Source of the DNA: Alphaproteobacteria bacterium
Lineage (GTDB): Bacteria; Pseudomonadota; Alphaproteobacteria; Caedimonadales; UBA9215
Length of the DNA stretch: 42,174 nucleotides
Direction of reading: 5' to 3'
Assembly: GCA_009993885.1 (NCBI GenBank)
Contig: JAACSN010000014.1
Coordinates: 1 to 42,174 of the forward strand
Below the pieces are notes generated by a model. That model did not search any database. It was not told where the DNA came from and saw only the letters and a list, made by a program, of their open reading frames with translations. The translations under genes were made by a program, and so were the position numbers. Below are positions 24,357-33,535 of this stretch, one piece after another (position 1 is the first letter of the stretch; the number at the start of each line of letters is the position of its first letter).

Positions 24357-25106
24357 GTGTCCGCAAAAAAATTGACACATCACGTACACGGAGGTCCATT
24401 AGCCCACGAATCAAGTGATTTTGACCTGCAGTTTGCATTTTGGAGACAGTCTGGTTACATGGTTGCCACTCCAAATGTAAGGGGGGCTACAGGAAACGGA
24501 AAAACATATTGCAATATAGCAATAGGAGACGTTGGTGGCGCCCATATAGAAGATGTTAAATCCGTACTAAAATATGTACTGGAAATGCCGGAAACAGACC
24601 CCGAGAGAGTCTACCTTGCAGGACATAGCCGGGGTGCCTACACGGTTCTTGCAGCACTATCGTTACCGGAACACCAAGACTATTTTAATGCTAAGGTTAC
24701 TGCTTCCTGTGCGATTGCAGGTTTAGCTGATTTTGCAATAGACTTACAGAGTACTGAAGGTGTGAGACGTCAAGGTGTAAAAAAATCACTGCGAATAATG
24801 CAATTTGGTGATGACCAAAATCCACTTGAGGATGAAGAGCTAAACCAAAAAATTTCTCCTGTATTTCATTTAAACAATATACAAACGCCTCTCAAAATTG
24901 TCCATGGAACTGAAGATACAAACGTTTCAATTGAGAATGCTTATTTGCTTAATAATTTGATAGAGTCCAATCCAACACTTCAACAGTTAATCGAAATGAA
25001 AATTATAGAGGGTGAAGATCATTATTTCGACTCCCCCGATGGGAAAAGGGAAGTGATATGGAATACCCTTGCTTTTTTTGAACGCCATTGCAAAAATGTT
25101 GACTGA
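24357..25106 (+). CDS. S9-type prolyl oligopeptidase catalytic domain, lacking its propeller
   Basis: A 249-residue protein matching only the C-terminal alpha/beta hydrolase domain of S9 peptidases: HVHGGPLAHESSDFD, GYMVATPNVRGATGNGK, GHSRGAY with Ser91, HGTEDTNVSIENAY with D187, and GEDHYF with His222. The triad is complete. The N-terminal beta-propeller that normally gates access is missing; the frame starts abruptly just before the first domain strand, with a GTG at 24357 and no ribosome site. It is therefore either a gene fragment or a free-standing hydrolase. It lies between a transposase remnant and the end of the T6SS cluster and is flanked by 13-base direct repeats, which points to transfer or rearrangement. 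Confidence 0.65.
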   Translation: MSAKKLTHHVHGGPLAHESSDFDLQFAFWRQSGYMVATPNVRGATGNGKTYCNIAIGDVGGAHIEDVKSVLKYVLEMPETDPERVYLAGHSRGAYTVLAALSLPEHQDYFNAKVTASCAIAGLADFAIDLQSTEGVRRQGVKKSLRIMQFGDDQNPLEDEELNQKISPVFHLNNIQTPLKIVHGTEDTNVSIENAYLLNNLIESNPTLQQLIEMKIIEGEDHYFDSPDGKREVIWNTLAFFERHCKNVD

Positions 25107-25164
25107 AGCTCTATTAAGCACTCACTAAAAATTTGGGACAAAGGCCTTTTTGCACTCGGCTGAA

Positions 25165-25177
25165 ATTAACTTGACGG
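25165..25177 (+). repeat. 13-base direct repeat, right copy
   Basis: Second copy of ATTAACTTGACGG, ending 8 bases before the tssA stop codon on the other strand. The bases beyond the repeat differ from the left copy. Confidence 0.45.
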
Positions 25178-25184
25178 TGTCCCC

Positions 25185-26324
25185 TTAGTCCGTATGGGTC
25201 TGGTTATCCATACCAAGAAAACGCATGGTATTTTTAATATCACCGTTTTGTTGCCCTAATTCTACTAAAAGTTCACCTAAAGACATATTTCCCCAATTGA
25301 CCGCTCGGCGAATCAAATAGGGAGTCGGACTATGAGGTTCGATCTCGGAAAGATAATCTGCAATTTTACTAAGAAGATCATAGGCTTGTTCACGGCTTTG
25401 AAGTTCGCCTTTAATTTTAAAGGGGGATTTTAGCATGGAAGGGCTCTTGTTGGTTAAAGGACTTAAGATAAATTCGTTATTCTCAGCTTGTTTGTCTAGT
25501 TTCAGAGAAGCATTTTGAGAGATTTCCGGAGGGCGTTCTTGATAAATCCCGTTTGCAAAATGTAGAATTTGTTCAATGTGCCCCCTGCAACGCATTAAAA
25601 TTCCCGGATAATCTTTGTATTTATTTTCAACAAACGCTTCAATATCTCGAATAATTTTGAGAGTTTCTTTAAGATCATTTGTTAAATCTTTATAAAACTG
25701 TGTGGGTGTTAGCTTCACAGCATCATAAAAAAGTGTCGAGGGTTTAGGAGACGGAGATTGTTTTTGGTTGGCAGCCTCTTTTTCTGCAGGTGAGGTCTTT
25801 AGGACTCTGCTCCGGTAATCCCAAAAGGTGAAACTCTCTTTGGAATCATCGGTAGGCAAAGCAATAATAACTTGAGAAAGTGCCTTTGTAACGGCTCTAT
25901 CAAACCATAAGAGAGGCGACATACGGTATTCGGGGTCATCGGCCGAATAGGGGTGAACGGTATCCCAGAATTTCTCAAGAAGTTGTTGGGTTAAATACAG
26001 ACCGTATCGCAGTCCGTAGACTTGATATTCATGAAACCAGCACTCTGCAAGCCATAAGGATATTTGGATGTCTTTTGATTTTGTTTGTAGGGCGTCAATA
26101 CAGAGCTTAGCCGTCTTGTCCCAATCAGCCTCTTTTAGGTCATGGGTCCAAACACCTTGCGGCAAATCTTCTTCAACTTTTTTTGCATCCCTGATTTTAT
26201 CATATTCTTTTTCATAACGCAGGGATTTTCCGCTAGGCTCTTTCTTAGAAATCGGTTTCAAAAAAAGAGCTAAGGTCTTTTTATCCAGGAGCTGAAATTG
26301 CTCTTCTTTTTTCTTTAAAAACAT
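25185..26324 (-). CDS. tssA: Type VI secretion protein TssA
   Basis: A 379-residue cytosolic protein with the ImpA N-terminal domain: LFLKPISKKEPSGKSLRYEKEYDKIRDA near residues 20-47, then ADWDKTAKLCIDALQTKSKDIQI, WLAECWFHEYQVYGLRYGLYL and FWDTVHPYSADDPEYRMSPLLW. TssA proteins recruit baseplate components and prime or cap the growing sheath and tube. The C-terminal part (about 280-379) is helical and shorter than in the large TssA forms. It is the last gene of the T6SS cluster, 37 bases after tssM, with AGGAAA before the ATG. Its stop lies only 8 bases from the right direct repeat. Confidence 0.9.
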   Translation of the reverse strand: MFLKKKEEQFQLLDKKTLALFLKPISKKEPSGKSLRYEKEYDKIRDAKKVEEDLPQGVWTHDLKEADWDKTAKLCIDALQTKSKDIQISLWLAECWFHEYQVYGLRYGLYLTQQLLEKFWDTVHPYSADDPEYRMSPLLWFDRAVTKALSQVIIALPTDDSKESFTFWDYRSRVLKTSPAEKEAANQKQSPSPKPSTLFYDAVKLTPTQFYKDLTNDLKETLKIIRDIEAFVENKYKDYPGILMRCRGHIEQILHFANGIYQERPPEISQNASLKLDKQAENNEFILSPLTNKSPSMLKSPFKIKGELQSREQAYDLLSKIADYLSEIEPHSPTPYLIRRAVNWGNMSLGELLVELGQQNGDIKNTMRFLGMDNQTHTD

Positions 26325-26361
26325 GGTTTTTTCCTATTTCTATTTTTCCACTTAACGGTTA

Positions 26362-29300
26362 TTAGCGCCTTTGATATTGTGGAGAATAATAAGGGAAGCT
26401 TGGCACAGGGAATATTCTATTTTTATCTTCTCCCGTTGGAGCCGCACCGTCCTTTCCGGGTTCAACTTGCACAGGTGTTCCCATGATCAGACGCATATAC
26501 AAGCGGGCAGGCTCGCTTTTGCGTTCAAAGGGCATAACCGTTTTACCTCGGTAACAGTTCGGGTTAAAGGCCGTCGGTATAGAGAATTCAAGAACCTGAG
26601 AACCGGGTACACCGTCGGTATCAAAAGCGGATTCGGGCAAAACATGCTCCCTTAGCAAACGTGCCAACGCCCATCTGCCGTCGTAACTAAAGACGGCATG
26701 ATTACCCAGCACGTTAAGTTTTGATAAACGAGGGTCGGGCAAGGGAACGGTTTCTCCATTTTTCGCCCACTTAATCATCATGTCAATGGGCATGCCCACG
26801 CGCCACTCGATAATAGGCGTATTGTTTCGCATTGTTGTTACAGAATTTGCAATACGCATGCTCCAGTCGATGATACTTTCACCGCCTTGTTCACGACTTT
26901 GATCTGTTCTAAAGCTTGCCAGAAGGTTCACTTTAGAAATGTGCTCTTTATTATCGGAATCAATGGCCGAAAGCATAATCGGGCGAATGCTGACAATATC
27001 TTTGATGAATTTGCCGATCGATACTTGCGCCCCCGCATTACGAGCGGAGTGTTTAAGCATTTCAAGCTGTTGTGATGTTATTGAGTCAAATAATTTAAAG
27101 AACGTAGCCACATCATCAGGATTAGCCTCCGGACCTTTGCCGTCACCGATTTCTTTGGTAAAGGGGAAACGACCGGCTAAGTTTGCATTAAAGAAAGCAC
27201 CTGCTTTATTATATTTTTCGACGGCATCTTTAAAGCCGACGGCCTCACATTGTTTTTCAACCGCTTCATAATAATGATTGCGTACATCAAGGAAATAGTC
27301 CCCTGTTTTTCCAAACTTATCAAAATCACCAATCTTTTCCAAGCAGTTGGCGAGGGAGATAGAATTCAAATCAGAACTCAAAAACTGCTCGAGAACCTGC
27401 AAAGAATTACCGGGTGTTTTCTTTTCATAGCTCTCAAGGACAGAAAGAATTCGTGACCATTTCACAACTAACGGCATATCCATCGGGATATTACTTAAGA
27501 AAGGTTGTGCCAACATCCCTAAGATCGGCTTTGCCATCTCGTTAGCAAGGAATGTAATACTGAAACGTTGTGCCGTTAGATAAGCGCTCATATCATTTCC
27601 GTCACTCACATTAAAGAGTTTAAAGCCGACAAGCTCCTCGCCTTTCCACCAACGCAGTTCTTCTTCATTTGCCTTATACAGGTTATCGATCGCAAGGAGA
27701 TTATCGATCTTTTTTAACACGCCGTAGTTTTGGTTAATGAGAAGCTCTCTTAAATTTGCCGTGGTCATGACAAAACTACCGTCGTCAAACACACCGAGCA
27801 CTTTCGAGAAAAGGGGCGTCGCCACGGCAATATTGCTCACTTGTTTTGCCAAGAGCTCACGTGCACCGAAACTTGTCATGGTTGTCGGTTCCGAATGATA
27901 GTTTTGGGACAAAGAGACATAGTTCACTACTTTTTTGCGAACACTGTTTCGACCGACCTCACGGAAGAAATCGTGCAGAGCCGGTGAGTAATTTATAAGA
28001 CGTTTGGCTGTAAAGTCTTCGTAAGCATTAACAACCTTAACCCCTCTGTTGAGTGTTGCATCATCCCAGAAGAGGAGTTTTGCAGGAGGAATTTTAAACA
28101 AGATTTCATAATTATCAACGGGCGCCATAAAAGACTCTCCTAAAAAGGAGGTCAAAGAATCAATAAAGTTAATAACCCCTGAAGACGGTTCTGAAATGAG
28201 TTGACCGTTTTCAACAGTAAAAAACGATCCGACAAGTTCGGATTTCATATCGGCAAGCGCAAGACGGTATTTTGAAAAGGCAAGATTTGCGATGCGACTT
28301 AAATCCGATGCGATACGTTGTCCTAAAAGTTGGGAGCCAAAAACATGATCCATGACGGTATCGTAACGGTTTCCGGGATCAAAAAGTTGTTTTGACAACC
28401 AAGCTATTTTACCGCTGATAGCAAGGTCGGCAAAAGAAATGGCCTTTTCTGCCAATTGACGTAAGTCCTTTTCATCCATCCGTTTATAAGCAGAATAATT
28501 GACGATAGCGTCAAGTTCTTTCTGCAAATCAATTAAGACGGGTAAGTTTTCTTTAACATCCAAAACTTCGATAAGAAAATTGCGGTAAAGAAGACGTAGT
28601 TTTTCTTGAGCCGCTTGACTGTGTTGGTCAAACACTATTTTCTCTCCAAAAATATCTCCGAGAGCTTGGCGATAATAGTCGGAGTTTGAGAAAAATTGTT
28701 GAGGCAAAGAGCGATTAAAAAGATACTTTGTTAAACGTCCTAAGTCATGAACACTCGTGCTTGATTTCAAACGGTTAAAGGAAGAAATATGGCTTTCAAG
28801 ATCTGCAATTTCTTGGGTGAATCTCTCAAGCCTCTCGAAAGAGGGAGAGCTTGTCGGGTTTGGAAAAGGATCCTTACTTTGTGCTGCGGGTTGTACGCCC
28901 GAATCTCGCGCAACAATATTTGCGATACGCATTTTTAAGGCTCCCGATATAGAAGGGAGAATAACCTTATCATAGGCCGAGGTAAAACTTCTTTCTATTT
29001 TTTCATCTACCAATGAAAACCAAGAGGCGGGGATAAAAATAGAATAGGAGTCTACCGCTTCAATCTCAACAAATTCTGCCATGACTTTTTCGGATTGAAC
29101 GTTGAGGTATTTTTCAAGTTTAGAGCGATTTCCTCCTGACATGCGTTCGTTAGCGCCCACGATAGAATCGTTGATTAAACTCAAAGAGGGAAATAGATTT
29201 TGGTTCGTTATTTTTAAGCGTTGATAGGAATTCAATAAACCCACAAACCAGATAAAAGCAAGGACGCTACCTGCAACTTTTGCCGTATTTAAGGCTTTGT

Positions 29301-30582
29301 TTGTCGAAACCAGCAAACGTGTATTCGGCTCGCAGATAGGGTATTCTTGGAAAACTTTTTGAGACAAAATATCGCTGACAAAGACCAGTTTTCCAAGTTC
29401 GGGATTTGAATTTTGTTCAGAGCTACCGCTTGCTTGTTGCTGCTGTAGAAAGTTAATAACGTCTTGATTATCACCTAATCCTGTGAAATAAACACCCCTT
29501 AAGAAGAAAGAGTCATGGTAACTGCTCTCCTTAAACATTGTAAGGATATAGAGCCCGAGAGTTTCTTTCATCGACGCAAGCTCAATGGGTAACAGGGCAT
29601 TACCGATACGGCGCTCGTCGATTAAATCCCTTGTAAAAATAGAGGCGCGCAGGCGATTAAATCCTTTGCGCAGTCCCCTAAAGATTGTTTCAATCCACTC
29701 TTCCGTAAAGGCCATATGGATGTCATACGGAGAGGACCAACCGAGCATTTCTTGACGTTTATTTTCAGGCAACTGTGCAACAAGGCTGGAGAATCCGGGG
29801 ATTTTGTCACTTTTTGTAATAACAATGTAAACGGGAACCCGCATACCTAGGGTATTTTGAAGTTTCCAAAGCTTTGCATAAATCGCACGACCGCGCGCAG
29901 AGATATCGTCTTTTGAAAACCGGTTTTCTCCGGCAACTTCATCGGCCGGTATGGTTAAAATAATGCCGTCGATAGGGCGTTTCGGACGATAAAATTTAAA
30001 GAGATTTAAAATATAACTCCATTGACCTTCATCGGAATTCACTCCCTTTTCCCCAAGAAGCAAATCCCCTCGAACATCAGCAACAACAGCCTGATCAAAG
30101 AATTTCCAACTTACAGGAGAAAGATCGGAGGTGATTTCATTAACGGGATCCCCAATGGGCAATTCTAATTGTGCGCCGTCAAGGAATGTTGATTTACCCG
30201 ACCCGTCGCAGCCGATAACCATATACCAAGGAAGGTGGTATTGGGCATCCTTGGGGCCAAAATAACCTTGCAAAACTTCAATGGCACGTTGGAAAGATTG
30301 AGCTGTTTCATCTCTCATGTCCCCAACATACTTTTTACGCAAATTTAAAGACATATCCTTAAAGCGCGTGAAAAAGCCTTTTGTTTTTGTCGCATAATCT
30401 TTAAGGGATTTTTTCTCTCCGGGGACGTTACCGTGCCCACGGGCAGCTTTTTCCCGAGAGTAGGTGCGTATATTTTTAATCAGCAAAACCCCGGCTAAAA
30501 TTAATAGGATAAGGCCGATTAAGAATGCCCAGAAGATTGCCCAGGTCAAGTCCGGAAGAAATTGCTTTACTAACTCATTCAT
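26362..30582 (-). CDS. tssM: Type VI secretion membrane protein TssM (IcmF family)
   Basis: A 1406-residue inner-membrane protein, longer than the usual 1100-1300. N-terminal transmembrane helix at about 14-36, cytosolic NTPase-like domain with an intact Walker A (GCDGSGKS, 124-131), then another transmembrane helix at about 433-453 (VAGSVLAFIWFVGLL) and a periplasmic part of more than 900 residues ending in the IcmF C-terminal domain. TssM forms the core of the envelope-spanning complex with TssL (inner membrane) and TssJ (outer membrane lipoprotein). The P-loop is degenerate in many TssM proteins but complete here, so it may bind or hydrolyse nucleotide. It starts 13 bases after tssL. Confidence 0.95.
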   Translation of the reverse strand: MNELVKQFLPDLTWAIFWAFLIGLILLILAGVLLIKNIRTYSREKAARGHGNVPGEKKSLKDYATKTKGFFTRFKDMSLNLRKKYVGDMRDETAQSFQRAIEVLQGYFGPKDAQYHLPWYMVIGCDGSGKSTFLDGAQLELPIGDPVNEITSDLSPVSWKFFDQAVVADVRGDLLLGEKGVNSDEGQWSYILNLFKFYRPKRPIDGIILTIPADEVAGENRFSKDDISARGRAIYAKLWKLQNTLGMRVPVYIVITKSDKIPGFSSLVAQLPENKRQEMLGWSSPYDIHMAFTEEWIETIFRGLRKGFNRLRASIFTRDLIDERRIGNALLPIELASMKETLGLYILTMFKESSYHDSFFLRGVYFTGLGDNQDVINFLQQQQASGSSEQNSNPELGKLVFVSDILSQKVFQEYPICEPNTRLLVSTNKALNTAKVAGSVLAFIWFVGLLNSYQRLKITNQNLFPSLSLINDSIVGANERMSGGNRSKLEKYLNVQSEKVMAEFVEIEAVDSYSIFIPASWFSLVDEKIERSFTSAYDKVILPSISGALKMRIANIVARDSGVQPAAQSKDPFPNPTSSPSFERLERFTQEIADLESHISSFNRLKSSTSVHDLGRLTKYLFNRSLPQQFFSNSDYYRQALGDIFGEKIVFDQHSQAAQEKLRLLYRNFLIEVLDVKENLPVLIDLQKELDAIVNYSAYKRMDEKDLRQLAEKAISFADLAISGKIAWLSKQLFDPGNRYDTVMDHVFGSQLLGQRIASDLSRIANLAFSKYRLALADMKSELVGSFFTVENGQLISEPSSGVINFIDSLTSFLGESFMAPVDNYEILFKIPPAKLLFWDDATLNRGVKVVNAYEDFTAKRLINYSPALHDFFREVGRNSVRKKVVNYVSLSQNYHSEPTTMTSFGARELLAKQVSNIAVATPLFSKVLGVFDDGSFVMTTANLRELLINQNYGVLKKIDNLLAIDNLYKANEEELRWWKGEELVGFKLFNVSDGNDMSAYLTAQRFSITFLANEMAKPILGMLAQPFLSNIPMDMPLVVKWSRILSVLESYEKKTPGNSLQVLEQFLSSDLNSISLANCLEKIGDFDKFGKTGDYFLDVRNHYYEAVEKQCEAVGFKDAVEKYNKAGAFFNANLAGRFPFTKEIGDGKGPEANPDDVATFFKLFDSITSQQLEMLKHSARNAGAQVSIGKFIKDIVSIRPIMLSAIDSDNKEHISKVNLLASFRTDQSREQGGESIIDWSMRIANSVTTMRNNTPIIEWRVGMPIDMMIKWAKNGETVPLPDPRLSKLNVLGNHAVFSYDGRWALARLLREHVLPESAFDTDGVPGSQVLEFSIPTAFNPNCYRGKTVMPFERKSEPARLYMRLIMGTPVQVEPGKDGAAPTGEDKNRIFPVPSFPYYSPQYQRR

Positions 30583-30595
30583 AATTCATCAACCT

Positions 30596-31402
30596 TTATA
30601 TCTTAAATGCACTGTTTTGAATAATCTCATCGGCCATGCTTTCAACGTCTGCCGTTGCATTTTGCCAAATTACAAAAGACATCAAGAGCAAAATGCCAAA
30701 AATACTTGCAAACGCCCCCGTCCAAAATCGGACATCTTGAAAGCGCTTTGCTTTCCCTTCTGTTAACGTGTGACTATACGCTTGTGGAAAAAGGCGATCC
30801 TCCCCTTGGTAAAGCCGAGGTTCTTCATGATTAATAAAGATGTAAAGCTCTCGTCGGTAATAATCCAGTTGGCGTTGATCGGGCATGCCCCGAAATTTTC
30901 CTTTAAAGCCAACACCTAGCGCAAGAAGGTAAACCTCCGCAATATCACGGCGGACAGCATCCCGTTTTTCAAGGAAATCATCTAGTTTTTTAAAAAAGAG
31001 ATCACCTGCTTCGTGGGTACCGTAAAGACGGGATTCTAAAAGATTTTCAGACCAATATTGTTTCCCCGTAAAGCCCGGTAGATTCAAAAAGAGTTCGTCA
31101 CTCAAAGCAGCCATGATAAATTGAGCTTCTTTGTAATAACCAACGGCAAACTCGCCGCCCTTTTGTGCAGCAATCAAAGCTTGTCTTTCAAGGGTTTCAT
31201 AAAGGTCGTTTAAAATAATTTGAAGGCGCTCGACCTGGGCGCTGTCGGCATCTCCCGGGATACCGTCGGCTGCGGATGAGACCGTTGAAAGCTCTGCCGT
31301 ACAGGTTCTTAAGTACTTTAAAACAAGACGGTAATACTCTTCAAAAAAGCGCATAACAAAACCTGTATCGGTGTCGAATTGTCGTTTAAGGGCGTGACTC
31401 AT
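30596..31402 (-). CDS. tssL: Type VI secretion protein TssL (DotU/IcmH family)
   Basis: A 268-residue tail-anchored inner-membrane protein. The cytosolic DotU domain includes ALSDELFLNLPGFTGKQYW (99 onwards) and LLESRLYGTHEAGDLFFKKLD, and one transmembrane helix is at about 228-247 near the C-terminus. There is no OmpA-like peptidoglycan-binding extension, so this is the short TssL form that needs another protein to anchor the apparatus to the cell wall. It sits between tssK (41 bases) and tssM (13 bases). Confidence 0.95.
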   Translation of the reverse strand: MSHALKRQFDTDTGFVMRFFEEYYRLVLKYLRTCTAELSTVSSAADGIPGDADSAQVERLQIILNDLYETLERQALIAAQKGGEFAVGYYKEAQFIMAALSDELFLNLPGFTGKQYWSENLLESRLYGTHEAGDLFFKKLDDFLEKRDAVRRDIAEVYLLALGVGFKGKFRGMPDQRQLDYYRRELYIFINHEEPRLYQGEDRLFPQAYSHTLTEGKAKRFQDVRFWTGAFASIFGILLLMSFVIWQNATADVESMADEIIQNSAFKI

Positions 31403-31443
31403 TTTAAAACTCCAAACCTGTTGGTTTTTATTTCATAATTTCT

Positions 31444-32787
31444 TTATTGTTGCTTTTCCGTCTGCCGCGGTACGTAAAGCACAACTTCCGTCGGGCGTTT
31501 GAGAGCCGTATCGGCAACGTTAAAAATTTGGAACTCTTCATCGGGATTTATGAAAGAATGGTCATAAACAATTTCAAGCAAAATCATATCCCGACTCGGC
31601 ATTAAGCGCAGTTCCTTACTTCCGGAAATAAGAGAACGAGAGGCACCGAGAATACGTTTATCTCGCACGCCTTCCACAAAGTCTTTTGTGGCGATAACAG
31701 CACTTGTAATCCATTCAATAAGATCTTTTTCTTGCATATGCACAGATCCCTTGACGCCAATGATAAGTTTTTCAGCCATCCAAGAACGCTCGAGATCAAC
31801 TTTAAAGACGCGGTCATCTTTGGCAAAGGGCACAATGCTAAAGCCTTCTTGCAGAGCATTCAAACAGTAGGCTATGTAATCCAGGACTTCTCTAAAAGAG
31901 GCCAGTGCATCGTCATGGTCATAGGGCTCAAATGCGGGCGGAATTTCATTGGGGCGTAAGGCGCTTAAGTGACCGGCAAGATTACTTAAGCCGACATACA
32001 AGTTAAAAGGATGGGTTTTGCCTGTTTGAACAAGAGCTTCAAACCCGATCAACCCGGCCATCATTGTCTTAATATGAAGTTGAGATTCTTGAGCCATAAT
32101 AGAGCGTTTATCATTACGAATCTGCTCACTTAAGAACGAGGCTTTTGTGCGAATATTTTTTACCGTATGTGTGCAAAGGCTTCCCAGTTTTGATGTTAAA
32201 GGAACATGCAAAGCCGGGGCTGTAAAATCGGAAATATCATAATTCGCTTTTTCTTGATCTATTTTTATCAAAGGGAAAAAGACAAAACGTCCGGAAGGCT
32301 CCTCACCTGCAAATAGTTTTAAGTGGGGTTTTAAACAAGCAAAACGAGGCGCTTCTTCACCTGTGTTTTGATTAATGACAAATCCGGACTCTACGGATTC
32401 ATACCTTGGAAATTCCGATGTGACGCTTGCTGCATCAGAACGGTGCTCCGGGATAGCCAAATAGACTAAAAGGCTTTTGGATTTTTTAAAATGATCCGCG
32501 TAGTCACTTAATTCTAATTCAAGGTGGTCGCCGTCTTCAGCATTTATACCGATAATCATGCCGTCCGGCATGATCGCATCCATTTCAAGAATTCGTAACG
32601 TTCCGGCGCTTAGTAAAACCTCATCAATTTTAAGGTGACTTACACCCCAGTAGTATGGCAAAACTTTTGATAATTGAAAATGTCGAAGTTGTTCGCCGCG
32701 GCGATCGGCTTGTTGAAAATGCTCCGGGCGTAACAACATACCGTCATGCCACTGAACGGCTTTTTTTAATTGACGCAATACACTCAT
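31444..32787 (-). CDS. tssK: Type VI secretion baseplate protein TssK
   Basis: A 447-residue protein of typical length. The signature AVQWHDGMLLRPEHFQQADRR is at the N-terminus (residues 10-30), followed by the trimeric shaft and neck regions and the C-terminal head (DHSFINPDEEFQIFNV, ALKRPTEVVLYVP). TssK links the baseplate (TssE/F/G) to the membrane complex through TssL and TssM. AGGAG lies 7 bases before the ATG, 20 bases after tssJ. No TssE, F or G gene is in the window. Confidence 0.96.
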   Translation of the reverse strand: MSVLRQLKKAVQWHDGMLLRPEHFQQADRRGEQLRHFQLSKVLPYYWGVSHLKIDEVLLSAGTLRILEMDAIMPDGMIIGINAEDGDHLELELSDYADHFKKSKSLLVYLAIPEHRSDAASVTSEFPRYESVESGFVINQNTGEEAPRFACLKPHLKLFAGEEPSGRFVFFPLIKIDQEKANYDISDFTAPALHVPLTSKLGSLCTHTVKNIRTKASFLSEQIRNDKRSIMAQESQLHIKTMMAGLIGFEALVQTGKTHPFNLYVGLSNLAGHLSALRPNEIPPAFEPYDHDDALASFREVLDYIAYCLNALQEGFSIVPFAKDDRVFKVDLERSWMAEKLIIGVKGSVHMQEKDLIEWITSAVIATKDFVEGVRDKRILGASRSLISGSKELRLMPSRDMILLEIVYDHSFINPDEEFQIFNVADTALKRPTEVVLYVPRQTEKQQ

Positions 32788-32807
32788 TTAATATCTCCTA
32801 AACATCT

Positions 32808-33518
32808 TTAATATTTAGCGGAAAATTTTTCCGCTTGCTTAGCAACTTCTTTGGCCAAATCCATCCCGTCTTTTTGGGTCTGAGCAGCTTTTACGGCTTC
32901 TACCTGTGCAATGGTTGCTTTGGGATCTGCACCCTCAATTTCCTTAAAGATAATATTTTTCTGCAAGGCCGCAGCTTCTTGAGACATATGCGGGTTGGGT
33001 TCTCCAAAACACCCTTGCTCAAGAATACAAAAATCGTTTTCTCTAAAATGCACATGAATAACTTTTGAAGAGCCTACGCGAACGCGATGAGCGCCCGGAG
33101 CATAATAATCTGCAAACATCACAACACCTTGAGGCGCATCCGACCGTAAATTAATCGGGTAATTCTTGACAACTTGCCCCGGTGTTAGTTCCCAATGGAG
33201 AATATCTGCTAAGGTCGGGTAATCCTGCTTAAGTTGTTTTGCCGCAACATAGTAATCTTTTGCTTCCATCTTTAAGAGAACCTCCAAAAGGGCAGGATCA
33301 TAGACAATTAAAAGATCAATAGCGGTAGCAGATTTTTTATTTGCATCACTGTCTAAAGAGAAGTTTACCTCCTGCAAATAAACAGGGGGAGTCGGACATT
33401 CTTTGAACAGCGAACATGCAGAGAGCATAAAAAGAATTGCTAAAGAGAAAAGACGTGGAAAAACAGACAAAAGAAGCCTTGTTTTTCCTGTATAATTTAT
33501 TTTATTTTTATACTGCAT
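32808..33518 (-). CDS. tssJ: Type VI secretion outer-membrane lipoprotein TssJ
   Basis: A 236-residue lipoprotein. The signal peptide ends in a lipobox LSAC with lipidated Cys35 followed by Ser, which favours sorting to the outer membrane. Residues 45-170 form the transthyretin-like TssJ domain (VNFSLDSDANKKSATAIDLLIVY, AHRVRVGSSKVIHVHF). It is larger than most TssJ proteins because of a C-terminal Ala/Lys-rich helical tail (about 180-236) of unknown role. It contacts the periplasmic C-terminus of TssM. The spacing of 17 bases to the SPOR gene and 20 bases to tssK supports one operon. Confidence 0.88.
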   Translation of the reverse strand: MQYKNKINYTGKTRLLLSVFPRLFSLAILFMLSACSLFKECPTPPVYLQEVNFSLDSDANKKSATAIDLLIVYDPALLEVLLKMEAKDYYVAAKQLKQDYPTLADILHWELTPGQVVKNYPINLRSDAPQGVVMFADYYAPGAHRVRVGSSKVIHVHFRENDFCILEQGCFGEPNPHMSQEAAALQKNIIFKEIEGADPKATIAQVEAVKAAQTQKDGMDLAKEVAKQAEKFSAKY

Positions 33519-33535
33519 AATAACCTTTATTCACT

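Noticed and set aside
25107..25184. AAAGGCCTTT at 25141-25150 region as a tssA terminator
   Set aside because: It is a self-palindrome without loop space and with no T-tract on the minus strand.
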